In this document: positions 11,774 to 23,127 of the stretch, piece after piece
Numbering within the stretch: the stretch's first letter is position 1
How the letters are laid out: each line of letters starts with the position of its first letter
Assembly: GCF_000687475.1 (NCBI RefSeq)
Contig: NC_057320.1
Coordinates: 4,154,001 to 4,218,000, forward strand
Length of the DNA: 64,000 bases
Direction: 5' to 3'
DNA from: Ustilaginoidea virens
Lineage: Eukaryota > Ascomycota > Sordariomycetes > Hypocreales > Clavicipitaceae
The notes under the pieces: model-generated
What the model was told of the DNA's origin: nothing
Database searches by the model: none
What the model saw: only the letters and a program-made list of their open reading frames with translations
Position numbers and translations under genes: made by a program

Positions 11774-13268
11774 TATTGCAATTCTCAAGGTTACTATAAA
11801 AGCAGAGCCTTACTAGCTAGCTAGATGGCATAAGACTGTCTGCGACCTATGAACTTGTTAAAATCCTATAGTAGCCTACTAGGCTGCTGGCCTAATGCCC
11901 TACTGGTCTACTAACCTTCTGGCCCTTATACCGTCTCTTAGACTTACGGTGGTCTTACCAACCCAGGCCCTTGCCTTTTACCTTAAGGATTTTCAGTGGA
12001 TTATTTACTGTATATCAAGTAAGGTAGGCCTTAAGGTAGGCCTTATTAAAAAGGTGTGGCATTGCTAAATTAGCGTGGTGGGTCTACTAGCGTGGTGGCT
12101 AATCCACTAGTATAATGGGTAGTCTACTAGTATGGTAGGTAGTCACTAGCGTGGTGGCTAGTTACTAGTGCGGTGACTAGTTACTAGTGCGGTGGTTAGG
12201 GTGGTTGAAAAGGCCCGATATAGTGGGGCTGCTGACGTATTGTATACGTGGCAAAGCGAGCATTACGGGGAGCTTTCTTACTGGCTACCTTGGATGCCTG
12301 GGCCCACCCCTCCATCGTGTATATATAGGATAGCTTTCCCCCTTCTTTCTAGATAGTAGAAGGGCAGCACAATCGAGTCTGTTAATGCACTACATGCCTC
12401 TTAACTTTCACCTTCCCTGCGTTTCTGGTTATCTTATATTTGCCTTGCCTTTACACTTGCCTTGCTTTATAGCACTTGTATAGTCTTAGGACTTAGTGAA
12501 GAATCTAGTATTTATACTAAGATTAAGTCACAGGTCGCAGACAGTCTTGTGCCATCTAGCTAGCTAGTAAGGCTTTGCTTTATAGTGACCTATAGAATTG
12601 CAATAGAACTAATCTTAGTATAATACTAGATTTTTCACTAAGTCCTAAGACTATACAAGTGCTATAAAGCAGGGCAAGTATAAAGGCAAGGCAAATATAA
12701 GATAACTAGAAAACGCAGGGAAGGTAAGAAGTTAAGAGGCATATAGTGCATTAATAGACTCGATTGTGCTGCCCTTCTACTATCTAGAAAGAAGGGGAAA
12801 AGCTATCCTATATATATACGAAGGAGGGGTGGGCCTAGGCATCCAAGGTAGCCAGTAAGAAAGCTCCCCGTAATGCTCGCTATGCCACGTATATAATACG
12901 TCAGCAGCCCCACTATATCCAGCCTTTCCAACCACCCTAACCGCTGCACTAGTAATTAGCCACCACGCTAGTGACTAACCACTACGCTAGTGACTACCCA
13001 CCACACTAGTGGACTAGCCACAACACTAGTAGGCCGCCACCACACTAGTAGGCCCACCACGCTAATTTAGCAATGCCACACCGTTTTTAATAAGGCCTAC
13101 CTTACTTGATATATAGTAAATAATCTACTGAAAATCCTAAGGTAAAAGGCAAAGGCCTAAGGTTGGTAAGACTACCGTAAGTCTAAGAGGCGGTATAAGG
13201 ACTAGAAGGTCAGTAAGCCAGTAGGGCATTAGGCCAGCAGCCTAGTAGGCTACTATAGGATTTTAACA
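11774..13268 (-). repeat. 5' LTR of COP1-C, split by a solo LTR
   Basis: The two halves, 11774-11855 and 12606-13268, join at GAACT to give a normal LTR of about 740 bp. The right end (TGTTAAAATCC on minus) is followed by the AATAT target duplication. Confidence 0.93.
11856..12605 (+). mobile_element. solo LTR of COP1, opposite orientation
   Basis: A complete 750-bp COP1 LTR (TGTTAAAATCC ... TTGCAATA) with no internal region, flanked by exact 5-bp duplications GAACT (11851-11855 and 12606-12610). It probably arose by recombination between the two LTRs of a full insertion. A promoter core TATATATAGGATAG lies at about 12319-12332, preceded by CCACCCCTCC. Its orientation opposite to the host LTR makes a large inverted repeat. 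Confidence 0.95.
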
Positions 13269-13426
13269 AATATAATAAGTAGAGCCTATATTGTAAAGGA
13301 GGGCATCCTTAGGGGTCTTACCGCCTGATTTAGCACTATAGCTTATATCAGTGGATATAGTGGTAGAAGAAGAGGAATAGGATATATTAGTATCCTAGGT
13401 ATTATAATTGCCTATAATAAAGGACT
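13269..13426 (-). pseudogene. COP1-B fragment between two insertions
   Basis: A 158-bp piece of the COP1-B protease and upstream region, equivalent to COP1-C about 9796-9965. It includes both flanking target duplications, AATAT (13269-13273) from COP1-C and GGACT (13422-13426) from CHR1. Confidence 0.85.
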
Positions 13427-13668
13427 TATCACGGGCTCGGGCTACGCCCGCGCCATAATATAGCTAGGACTCGGGCTGCGCCTGCAATTAGCCTCAGGAG
13501 TATCGGCACGGGGTTACAAGGGCTCGCTAAGGACTCGGCCCATACTATATACAGGCATAAATAGGCTACTTAGAGGCCCCTATTCGGGCCCTCTCTTTTT
13601 CCTCCTTAGTCTATTTAATATATTCATTTAACGCCTATTCACAGTAGCCCTAGGGCCAGTCTTTTACA
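13427..13668 (+). repeat. 5' LTR of CHR1 (242 bp)
   Basis: Starts TATCACGGGCTCGGG (RIP-altered TG end) and ends CTTTTACA. Near-identical to the 3' LTR apart from transitions. Promoter-like TATATA (13546-13551) and CATAAATA (13556-13563) lie 50-60 nt upstream of AGTCTATTTAA (13608-13618), the probable transcript 5' end if self-priming is used. Confidence 0.92.
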
Positions 13669-13669
13669 T

Positions 13670-13680
13670 TTAAATAGACT
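13670..13680 (+). other. self-priming primer-binding site of CHR1
   Basis: TTAAATAGACT, one base after the LTR end, is the exact reverse complement of AGTCTATTTAA inside the LTR (13608-13618). No tRNA 3'-end match is seen. Tf1 of fission yeast primes this way, with 11 nt of its own mRNA 5' end. Confidence 0.75.
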
Positions 13681-13719
13681 CTCTCAGCCTTACTATTATA
13701 ACCTTATATTATAGAGCCA

Positions 13720-16261
13720 ATGATGCAGGCTATATAAGATATTGAGATGAGTATACCTAGAGAACCGAGTGGAGAGAACCTAAAGCTATAACGCCCCTAA
13801 TATAATATATATACCCGAATAGAGTAGCTTGCAGTAGGATTACAGTAGATAGAGGCGCAGATACAGACTAATATGCAGCACCTTGCTGCTATTACCGCCT
13901 CGCTATAGACCTTTTTTGCGAACTAGTTAAATAGCTCCTAAAACGCTACCTAACCGGCTCTAGTCGTATAATAGAATGCCCCCCTCCCTACTACTTAGGA
14001 TACCTAGCTAAAGCGCAAGCCGATCCTAATAAGGGACCCCTTTAATAGCAAAAAGGCTATATTTATAGCTTAGCGGACCTTTATATAATACAAGCTTAAG
14101 GTCGATAGGGAGTTTATTAGAGACGAGAAGACCCAATAGATATTTATCTTCTAAAACCTTTCGTCTACAATCTAATTATAAATCGCAGCCTTCTTTAAGA
14201 ATAATGCAGCTTATAATTATAATATAATAAGGTTCTTTAAATACCTCTAATATCTCTTTAAGGACCTATATCGGCAGGATTATACTATTACTAAGCTTAA
14301 ATACTCTTTACGCTAAAGCCTAAAGGAACCTTTTGCTACCTTCTTTATTCGATTTAAGGAAAAACTTATACTTACTAGTAGTCTTAGTTAGCCTAAGGAA
14401 GTTAAACTAGAATACCTCTAATTAGCACTTAATGCTTATATAGCTAATAAGATTATCGGTCTTAGGGTCTCTTATCATAATTACTACTTAACGGTAGATT
14501 ACTACCGATAAATTACTATCGATATCGAGACCAGCCTAACTATTAATTACTAATCGGGCTCGGCCCGTTCCCGATTAATATATACCCGGGATTCTAAAGG
14601 CGATATATAAATATTAGGCATTAATAAGCTAGACTTAAAGGGTAATTAGTGCACTCTTAGGGCAATATAAGTCTCTAAAGAATAATATAAAGATTATAGG
14701 AAGAAAGGCCTCTACCTTTAGTATAGCTCTTTTAAGTATTAGATATTTATATATTACCTATTGCTAGTAATCCGACCTAATATAGCTAAAGTAGCCTCGC
14801 TTAACTTATAAATCATAGAGGTCGAAAGTAGTAATAAAAATTAGGAAAAAGAATAGCCTTTAAACCTAATCTTATTAGAGGGCTTAAGATATATATATAG
14901 ACCCCGGCCTAATTATAGAAGGAATTAGAGGAGATCGTAGAATAAATAGATAAATACCCCTTTTTAATACTAATCTTATATAAATCCTATACCTTTATTA
15001 ATACCTTAATTGATTCGGGATATAATTACTATAGCGCTATAAGCGAAAAAATAGTATAACGGTTAGGCCTCTAACCTATCCGCCTACTATAATATAAGGA
15101 AATCGGAACGGTAATAGATATTTAAAGCCGTTTAGGAGAACGTAAGGTAATATATTCCTCTATTACTTATATCGTCCGCATAGCAATCGATATTGACAAA
15201 TAGCTATCTATAATTATACTTTATATTATCCTAGGCCTTATATGCGATATTATCTTTAAGATGCTTTAGATAGAGTACTATAATATTATACTATAGGCGA
15301 AGTATTACTAATTAAAGATCGGATTAATAGGTAGCCTTATTATTAAGGAATCGATAAGAAGATAATAGGGTCTAATTATAGTAAATATCTTTAGCTTAGT
15401 CTTCTATAATATACTAAAGCAAGCGAAATACTCTAGGGATCGGTCGACTTTTTTTATAGCGATAAACTTATAAAAGATAATATACATCCTTTATATTATA
15501 CTACTATTTTATTAAGACTCTGCCCTACGATTATAAAAGCTATAAATACTCCTAATAGAATTATAGGAATTCGCCAACCTCTTCAATAAAGAAAAGGCTT
15601 TTAATCTCCCTCCGCACTAAAGTATATTAGACTACTATATCCAACTTAAAAAGATTACAGATAGGAGCCAACTAGACTTACCTTAGGGCCTATTATATAA
15701 TATACCATAAGACTAATTACTTAAGGTTCGGAGATAAGTAATTAATCTAATAGATAAAGGATAGATCTAAATAAGCTCTTTATTAGCAGTAGTATTAATC
15801 CTATTAGCTAAAAAGGGGAATAGCAGGTAGTAGTTTTATATTAACTACCGGGCCCTTAATAAGGTTATAATCTAAGACTAATACCCCCTCCCCTTAATTA
15901 AAAAGACCTTATAATCCCTCTTTTAGGCGAAATAGTTTACTAAAGTTAACATACGTATAGCATTCTATAAGATATATATTATAGAGGGCGATAAATACTT
16001 AACTATATTCTATATACGATTCGGATTATTTAAATAGCTTATTATGCTATTTAGTCTAACTAAGGCCCTTATGACTTTTTAAAGATATATTAATAGGGCC
16101 TTAAGGAATATACTAAGAGACTTTATAATTGCCTACCTCGATAATATTTTAATCTATACCGGGGGATTAAAGGCGGACTATATAGGGCGCATTAAGGAAG
16201 TCTTTCGATAATTATAAAAGGCTGGCTTAAATTTAAATCTTAATAAGTGCGACTTTACAGT
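13720..16261 (+). pseudogene. CHR1 gag, protease and reverse transcriptase (5' part of gag-pol)
   Basis: The frame opens at ATG 13720 (MMQAI) and encodes a Gln-rich gag N-terminus followed by a gag capsid-like region (about 14030-14500). A protease motif LIDSGYNYY lies near 15005. RT follows, with NYRALNKVI (about 15845-15870) and the catalytic box YLDN (16134-16145; family norm YLDD), a change expected from RIP. The segment ends in the RT thumb (NLNKCDFTV), where COP2 interrupts; the next codons resume at 23858. Numerous TAA/TAG codons replace Gln. Non-functional. Confidence 0.85.
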
Positions 16262-16987
16262 TGTTGCAAAATGGTGATTCAGAACACTGTTGGAAATGTA
16301 CTGGATACCGACAGTGGCGTACAAGGCGTTGCAGAATAAAACAAAGAGCTGGTTAAAGATTTAAAGCGCATAAGAGGTTGACCAGAGCAAAGATGTCAGG
16401 GAAATCTGATTCTAATTGTTGGTAACTATTCTAGCTAGAAAGAGGGAATTTTGGGCATATTTCTACCATCTTGAAAAATAGTTGAAAATAATGAAAAACC
16501 GCAAAAAATAGCGAAAAACCCGACGAAAAGTCGGTCTGCCCAACCGTGCCCAGTCTGTGCCCAATATCCTACCCAGTGCCTACCCAATGCCTACCTAACC
16601 AAGCCTAGTGGCTTATAGCGGTGTGCCGGATGCCCTATAATAGCCTGCCGTACGGGCCGGAAGCCCTATATCGGTCTGCCGTAAATGACCGGTGTAGCGG
16701 GTGACTGTATGTAGAAGGCCGAAAGTGCTGGTTTGCCCATTTGGTAATCCCGTAGAAATGCGCCGCCTGTTGTGGGCCCTGTGGCCCGCTGTGACCGGCC
16801 GCTGTGGCCGGCTGTGGGGCGCTGTGCCGGTGCCGTGACCGGCGCTGTGGCCCACTGTAATCGGCGTTGTAGGGCGCTGTGCCCCACTATAGCGCCTGGT
16901 ATAGCCACCGCGATATCTCAACATAGAGACATCGTACGGTAGCGAGACCAGTACCAAAATACAGTTAAAAAGGCGCTGATTTCAACA
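16262..16987 (-). repeat. 3' LTR of COP2 (726 bp)
   Basis: Runs from TGTTGCAAAATGG (plus strand) to GATTTCAACA. A GC-rich degenerate repeat built on GCTGTGGCC/GCTGTGCC fills about 16740-16900, far above local GC. Overlapping minus-strand open frames here (16613-16957, 16666-16908) recur in the other LTR and are judged repeat translations, not genes. Confidence 0.92.
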
Positions 16988-17015
16988 CCCCCTCTGATTA
17001 GCAATATGGCTAATC
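16988..17015 (-). other. polypurine tract plus hairpin of COP2
   Basis: The plus strand reads CCCCCTCTGATTAG, identical to COP1. A 7-bp stem GATTAGC (16996-17002) / GCTAATC (17009-17015) overlaps it; the loop differs from COP1. Confidence 0.75.
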
Positions 17016-17073
17016 CTAGCGTTAGAATAAAAGAAAGAAACCCTGTAAAAAATCAGAAAAAAAAAAGATAATG

Positions 17074-20000
17074 ATACTATAGGGATTGCAGCCTTAATAG
17101 CTGCCGAAATATAGGGAATTTCGGGCTTGGAAGTGGTTTGGTAAGTCCATCCGCAGGCATATCTGTCGTGGGTAAATAAGATATTTTTACCAGGCCACTG
17201 TGGGCCTTCTTATATATATACCGGAATTTAAGCAAGGTGTGCTTAGTGCAGGCATGCTGATTTGGGTTATTTGCGTTTGAAATAGACCCTTGGTTATCGC
17301 AATATAGTGGTATCGGGCGTTGAATATCGACCTGGATTTCTTTAAATAAATTAGATATCCATTCTACTTCGCGAAGCGCCTTAAGTATTGCATCAGACTT
17401 AGCTTCAAGCATTAATAAAACCATAGTCAAAGACCGTTTTGACCTCTAGCTAATAGGCCTACCATTCAAGGTAGTAAGATAACCACCAATAGATTTAGAA
17501 GTCAGCCGGCATCTAGCAAAATCGCTGTCAGAAAATGCAGCTAATACTACGGTAGCTTTAGCGGCTCGGTAACAAATGGCTGTATTAGCCATACCAGCTA
17601 AATAGCGAAAGGCGCCCTTAGCAGCATTAAGCTATATAGTGGAAGCCTATTGCATATATCATGACAGGTACTATGTCGGAAAGGCAAGGTTAGGTCTTAA
17701 TATCATCATCAACCATATCAATATCCCTACCAGCTACTGGAATAAGTATTGATTACTAGCATCTAGCGGCGTATCGTCAGCCTTAGTAAGTATATCGGGC
17801 TATAGCAGGATTAGATGCGGTCGTGCGTCCTTAAGGTTGAATTTCTCAAGGACTTCTGCAATAAATTATAATTAGTGTAGCTATAATAGGCCCTTTTCTC
17901 TATCCCTAATAATCTATACTCTAAGAAAAAAGGAGGCAGGTCCTCGGTCTTCTATAGCATAAACCTTATGGAATTTGGCCTTAAGCTGGTTAATATAGCT
18001 AAGGTCCGGACCGATAATTAAGCAGTCATCCATATAGGTCACAATAAAGGTATGCGTTCCTTTATTATAGAAGACGGTAGTATTAGAAAGTAATGGCTTA
18101 AAACCCTCTTACACTAGAAGGTCTTTTAACCGTAACTACTACTCGCGAGGGCCTTATTTTAGCCTATATAAGGCTTTCTTTAACAGTATAACCTATAATG
18201 CAGAGGGGTTATATCCAACCTTAGTAAGCAAGGCTAGAAGTCGACGATGCTGCTGGTCAGACCATAAGGCTGGGTTAGGTGAGAGTAGGCTTTCTATAAA
18301 TTCTAGAAAACCAGCTAGAATCTCTATATAAATCGTCTTTAGTAGTTTACTATTTAGAAAGGCACTAATAAAGTCGATCTGCTCTATTTCCCAGTTATTT
18401 GCAGCAGTAAGAGCAAGGATAATCCTCTATATTGGTGGGATCGAAGTAGAGGTATAGGTCTCCGTAAAGTCTTACCTAGATATCTACATAAAGCCTTTAA
18501 TAACTAATTATGCTTTATATTTAACTGGGTTATTATTCGCATCTTTCTTTATACGAAAAACAGGCCGGTTGCGTAATATCTTCCTACTAGTAGGAATACT
18601 AGCCTTTGGTATAAATTGGAAGATATTTAAGTCGATTAATTGCTCGAATTCCGAAAATAAGGCCTTAACCTAGCTATCCTTATGTGGGTTATATAAGACT
18701 TCCTTCTAGCTATTAGGCACACCTTCTGGGGCCCGTTTTGCAGCCTTAATCTTAGCTATACAGCATATATCGTACATTTACTGGTAGAAAGCATAGGAAG
18801 GGGGGAAATCTTGTGTGGGAGCCTCTAGGGGGCTGCCTAGGTATCCGAAAATTCTATTGTTTTTCGGCTGGGTGGGTAGGAACCTAAAAATGCCGTTATT
18901 TTCCGGCTAGGTAGGTGGAAAAATGCCGTTATTTTCCGGTTATGTAGGTGGGAAAAAACCCTATTAGTCCGCTTATGGGCTAGAAAGTAACCTATAGTAT
19001 CCGTAATTTAGGATACCTTATATATCTCATATCTATGGCTGCATTCTTCCTCGAATTCTACCCCTAGTAGCCCTAACCTAGTATGGCTGAATAGGCACCT
19101 TTTCTAATACTCGAAACATTTTCTCCTACAGTCTCTTATTTGAGGCGATATTTAGACTCTCGAATTTTAGATATTCTAGTGTAGGCAGCGTTTTACTATA
19201 GCGAAATACTGCATTTACTAGGAAGCCGGGCGAAAAGGCAGAATCTATTATATCAGAAAGTCGCAGAAAATCAATATATATAGGGCTTTGAGATTCGGAC
19301 CATTAAAAATTTGCTATATGGGGCGAGTCAGAATTTTCATATATGCGGGGTATACCCACTTTTATAACGGATTTAGAAAATCTCTATAGTTGGGATTCCT
19401 AGTAACGAGAGCTTTCTGTATTTCTTAGCATTTACAGCCTTTTTGTATGGGAAAAAGGTGCATTTTCCTTAGCCGGTAAAAGCGGACCGTCTTGCTTAAG
19501 CTGAAAAGCTGAGTTAGGCTAAAGCGATTTGGAATTAAAAGACGGCGAATTGCTGGGAAATATTGCAGAGTGCTATAGCAGGCCAATTAGTAGGCCCACT
19601 AGTTGTGGCAGGCCCATTGGTTGTGGTAGGCCCATTAGTTATAGTAGGCCCGCTGATTGTGGTAGATCCGTATACTGTATTAGGCCCATTAGTTGTGGTG
19701 GGCCCGTGGGCTGTATTGGATCCGTGGCCTATGGTAGGCCTGTGCCCTCGGCTACGCCTGAAATAGGCATATTTAGGCGAGGTGATTTCCAAATAGGCTC
19801 TTCCAAAGCAATTTAGTCGATATTTACCCCCTCTAAATTAGAAGGCGGTTAAAAATCAAAAATACCCTTTAGGCTACTTGAAATAGGGCCTATACCTTTA
19901 TTTTAGTAGGTAAAAGTAATAAAAGAGGTCTTAGTAACAACCCGGCGATATAGGATATAGACGAGGTAGGTGCCGTTACCTAGTATAGCTAGTAACCTAC

Positions 20001-22856
20001 CTGACTCGGTCTAGGGGGCCAGCTTATAGCTAATGACCCGTTTTTCTAGAGGGATTAGCACCTCTATAGCCGCACTAATAGCCCTAAAGCTAGTAAGGTC
20101 GGGTAGATAGTAGTGTATAATTTCCGGAAAGTCCTTCTTTAATTCCTCGAAAGGTAACAAGGAACGGTTTAAGACTGCTATTAGATTTACTAAAGTAGTA
20201 ATACTAAGAATCACTACAGACCAAAGGTAAGAAGGTAACCAAGACTAAAGTATAATAGCTCTAAGTCGGTTAACGATAACCCATATAAAGCGTTCTACTA
20301 ACCCATTTTACTTATGAATATAAGGGGAAAAGGTTAAAAAATCTATGCCCTTAAGAGCTAGCCAGGCTGTAATAACGTTATTAATTTCCTTACCACCATT
20401 ATAGTGGAATTCAATAGCTGATTTGCCGTAGCGATTCCTAAGACCTTAGAAGAACCCCTATAATACTAGGAATACCGTAAGTCCTTCTTTATTAGGTAGT
20501 AAATATACCTAATAGAAGCGTGATTTCCGGTCAACTAAGATAAGGCAAATGGGGCGTTTATTATATAGTAGAGGGTTAATTTAGAAGATATCACCCTCTA
20601 TAATATCCAAACAATACATAGGGTCTGGTATAGCCCCTAATGTAAAACGCCGAACTGACTTTACCCTTTTATAGGCGATACAGTTAAAATCAGAATCTTT
20701 TACCTTACTGAGATTAGGTAACCCTGTGGTTAATACATAGGTTTTCTTTAAAAGTTGGATTCCGATATACCTAAGCCGGATATACCAAAGTCCGGCTAGT
20801 AATAGCAGCTTTTGATACTTAGTATCAGCTGCTAGGGCTAGGTCGAGGGTGACCGGGGCCCTCTATGGTGGTTGGGCTATATTGGGAATAGTAGCCTCTA
20901 TTGGTACCACCGAAAAACCAGGACTAGCTAGTGGGTCAGCTTACGAATTAGCTGGTGGATTAGCTTACGAATTAGCTAATAGAAGGTCCGAGTTAGCTAG
21001 TGGGGTAGGTAAATCCTCTAGCAGGGGATATTCCTCGTATTCTTCTGGGTTAGCTAAAGCAGGTAATTCGACCGAGATACTATATAAAGCCGGGTGATTT
21101 TGGCTAGAATGGTATAAAAACGGCGAATCTACCCCTTTTTATTATAAAAAGAAGCCATACTTCTTAAAATTAAGAAGCCTAATGCACTTATTGTTACTAT
21201 TAATTAGGCTTTGGCCCTAAATACTGCTACGATTCAGATAGTATTTAACGCCGCTAAAGATGTTAATATTAAAAGCTGGTATAAAAAGGGCGTTAGTTAG
21301 CTCTAAGGTGCCCTACTGAGGTGGGTTAGTGCCCTATAGTACGGTAAAACGCGCTGTGCCCCACCTACTGGGCTTGATTGGGCTACTACCTGTGCTAATG
21401 ATTGGTCTGTTTCCAGTATAATATTAGAAGTAGGTGAAATGCTTTTTATCGTTAATGATATGCACTATAGAACTAGTATTATAGAGTAAAGAATCTATTA
21501 GCGTTTTCCTACCGGATTATGCACTATAGCTGGTAGCTAGAAATTATATATATTCGCGGTCCTAAAAGGAAGAATAGGCTGTCTTACTAGGTGTAAGACT
21601 TAGAGTATTATAATTCCCTAGTACGAAAGAATCAATAGTCTTTTCCTTTTTATCGGTTTTTTATAGGGTATCTACTTTATTAGTTGAATCTTTTTTTTCT
21701 TTCTTCTTTTTATTTTCCGGCTTGCCTTATATAGCTAAAGAAGACTTTTATTAGGTAGAAGACCCCTGTTTCTTTTTATTAGTATTGGTGGTAGTATTTT
21801 TACCACCCTTGCTAGTGTTGTTATTAGCTGGCTTGCTACTATTATTAGTAGCGGCACCCTTGACCTTTGCGAGGTGGGTGGTAGCCCTTACTACTAATGA
21901 CCCTTTAATGCGTTGTTCTTCCAGTAAATCAACTATATAAAATTGCAGGTTAATATTTAATGTATTTCCTTAAGTATAGGCGATTCTTATTATTGTGCGG
22001 TGCCATTCTGCCTACTAAAAAAAGACCCCTTCTATAGTATGTAAATACTGGCTGATTTAGTCGAAAGGTTGTATATAGGAGCCTAAAATTTATAGCCTAG
22101 ATAGGTAGCTATTAAAGGAGGCGTTAAAAGATTCTAAGGTACCCTTATAGCCTGTAAAATTTAGTTGATGGAAGGCAGGGTATAGGTGGGTCTACTATAC
22201 GTCTGATAAGTGAGAATACTATTTAGTGAGTAATATAAAGGCTGACTCTAGGTTAGTGCACCAGTTGATAGCGGCAGCTGGTCCTTCTGTGTAATTATTC
22301 TTAATAAGTAATAGTAAAAGTGCTTGCTCTGAATTATTGAAACTATTGGCAATAGAAGGATTTTCGATAAATTTGGCGATATTAAGTGCCCTAAATTGAA
22401 TTATAAGGGCCTGTTTCTATTGGTCGAAGTTAGATACCCCTTTTAGCTTTTAGGATTCTTAGAATCTATTGGCTATTTTAGCTAGTTCCTTGATAGCTAT
22501 AACGCTGACTTAGCTGCTAATGCTGGATGGAACTAGTAGGGGTTGCTAGGCTTTAGGTAGTAATAGTGGGTTATTTCCTTTACCTATAGGGGTTTGGAAG
22601 GTATCTATATCCATTATATCCTAGGATAGTGGGCTAGTAGCAGGCTTGATTAGTCTATCTACTAAGGTGCCCACCTTATTAGCCAAAAAATCGATTTTAG
22701 AATTAATTCGATTAAATTTATAATTAAATTCTTTTCTCATTTCCTGTTGGTCTTTCCTAAGCTAGGCAATTTCCTAGTCATTATTAGATTCTTCTACCTC
22801 TGCCGTATAGCTTAGATTATCAGCGGTAGGAACGTTCTGACTGGCTATTATAGGAA
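17074..22856 (-). pseudogene. COP2 gag-pol polyprotein remnant
   Basis: Read right to left. The start codon position near 22854 reads ATA in place of ATG (following residues ASQNVPTADN), consistent with RIP loss of the start. Gag spans about 22850-21650 and has no zinc knuckle but a Lys/Asn/Ser-rich region (21640-21880). The protease motif near 21470 is degraded (YNTSSIVHI for YDTGS). The integrase zinc and core regions are about 20850-19950. A repeat-rich linker follows (19535-19792), then RT with intact YMDD (18025-18036). RNase H ends with an uninterrupted frame at 17077-17430 containing LYCDNQGSIS and MPADGLTK. Stop TAG at 17074. Multiple internal RIP-type stops make it non-functional. 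Confidence 0.85.
19571..19745 (-). repeat. 18-bp minisatellite in the integrase-RT linker of COP2
   Basis: Units of AGTTGTGGTAGGCCCATT type, about nine degenerate copies, encode Gly-Pro-Thr-Thr-Thr-Asn repeats on the minus strand. Located at the same place in pol as the unrelated Pro/Ser repeat of COP1. Confidence 0.85.
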
Positions 22857-23112
22857 GAGAAAAGGTGCCGGAAAGTCTTAAAAATGCGAAGAAAATCAAG
22901 ACTAAAAATCTAGATAAAACTAGAAGAAAGCTACGTTAAGGAATAACCTTAGAAAATCCTATTGTAAGGATGTATTGCAGCTTGGTGTGGTAGCTGGGTT
23001 CTTAAATCTGGGATAATCAGTCCCTTATTAATAGATTTCTAGAAGGTTAGCTGCCAAATGCGTTAAAATCCTAAGTTAGCGTAAAAAAGTCTTAAGCTGG
23101 AAGCCTTAAGAC

Positions 23113-23127
23113 ACCGGGCTTATAACC
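23113..23127 (-). other. primer-binding site of COP2
   Basis: ACCGGGCTTATAACC on the plus strand next to the 5' LTR; same initiator tRNA-Met anticodon-arm match as COP1 apart from RIP-type changes. Confidence 0.65.

Larger units (their letters stand above)
5256..13268 (-). mobile_element. COP1-C, complete Ty1/copia element with nested solo LTR
   Basis: Bounded by 3' LTR 5256-5994 and 5' LTR 11774-13268, with an exact 5-bp target duplication AATAT at 5251-5255 and 13269-13273. Without the 750-bp solo LTR and its 5-bp duplication the element is about 7.26 kb. Order on the minus strand: LTR, primer site, leader, gag (from 11116), protease, integrase, Ser/Pro/Thr-rich linker, RT, RNase H (stop at 6116-6118), polypurine tract, LTR. 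It is among the least damaged copies and has long open stretches. Confidence 0.95.

Noticed and set aside
16613..16957. 114-residue minus-strand frame in the COP2 LTR (and its copy at 23478-23773) as a gene
   Set aside because: Lies wholly inside an LTR repeat, is a translation of a GC-rich degenerate repeat, and the two LTR copies have different start points.
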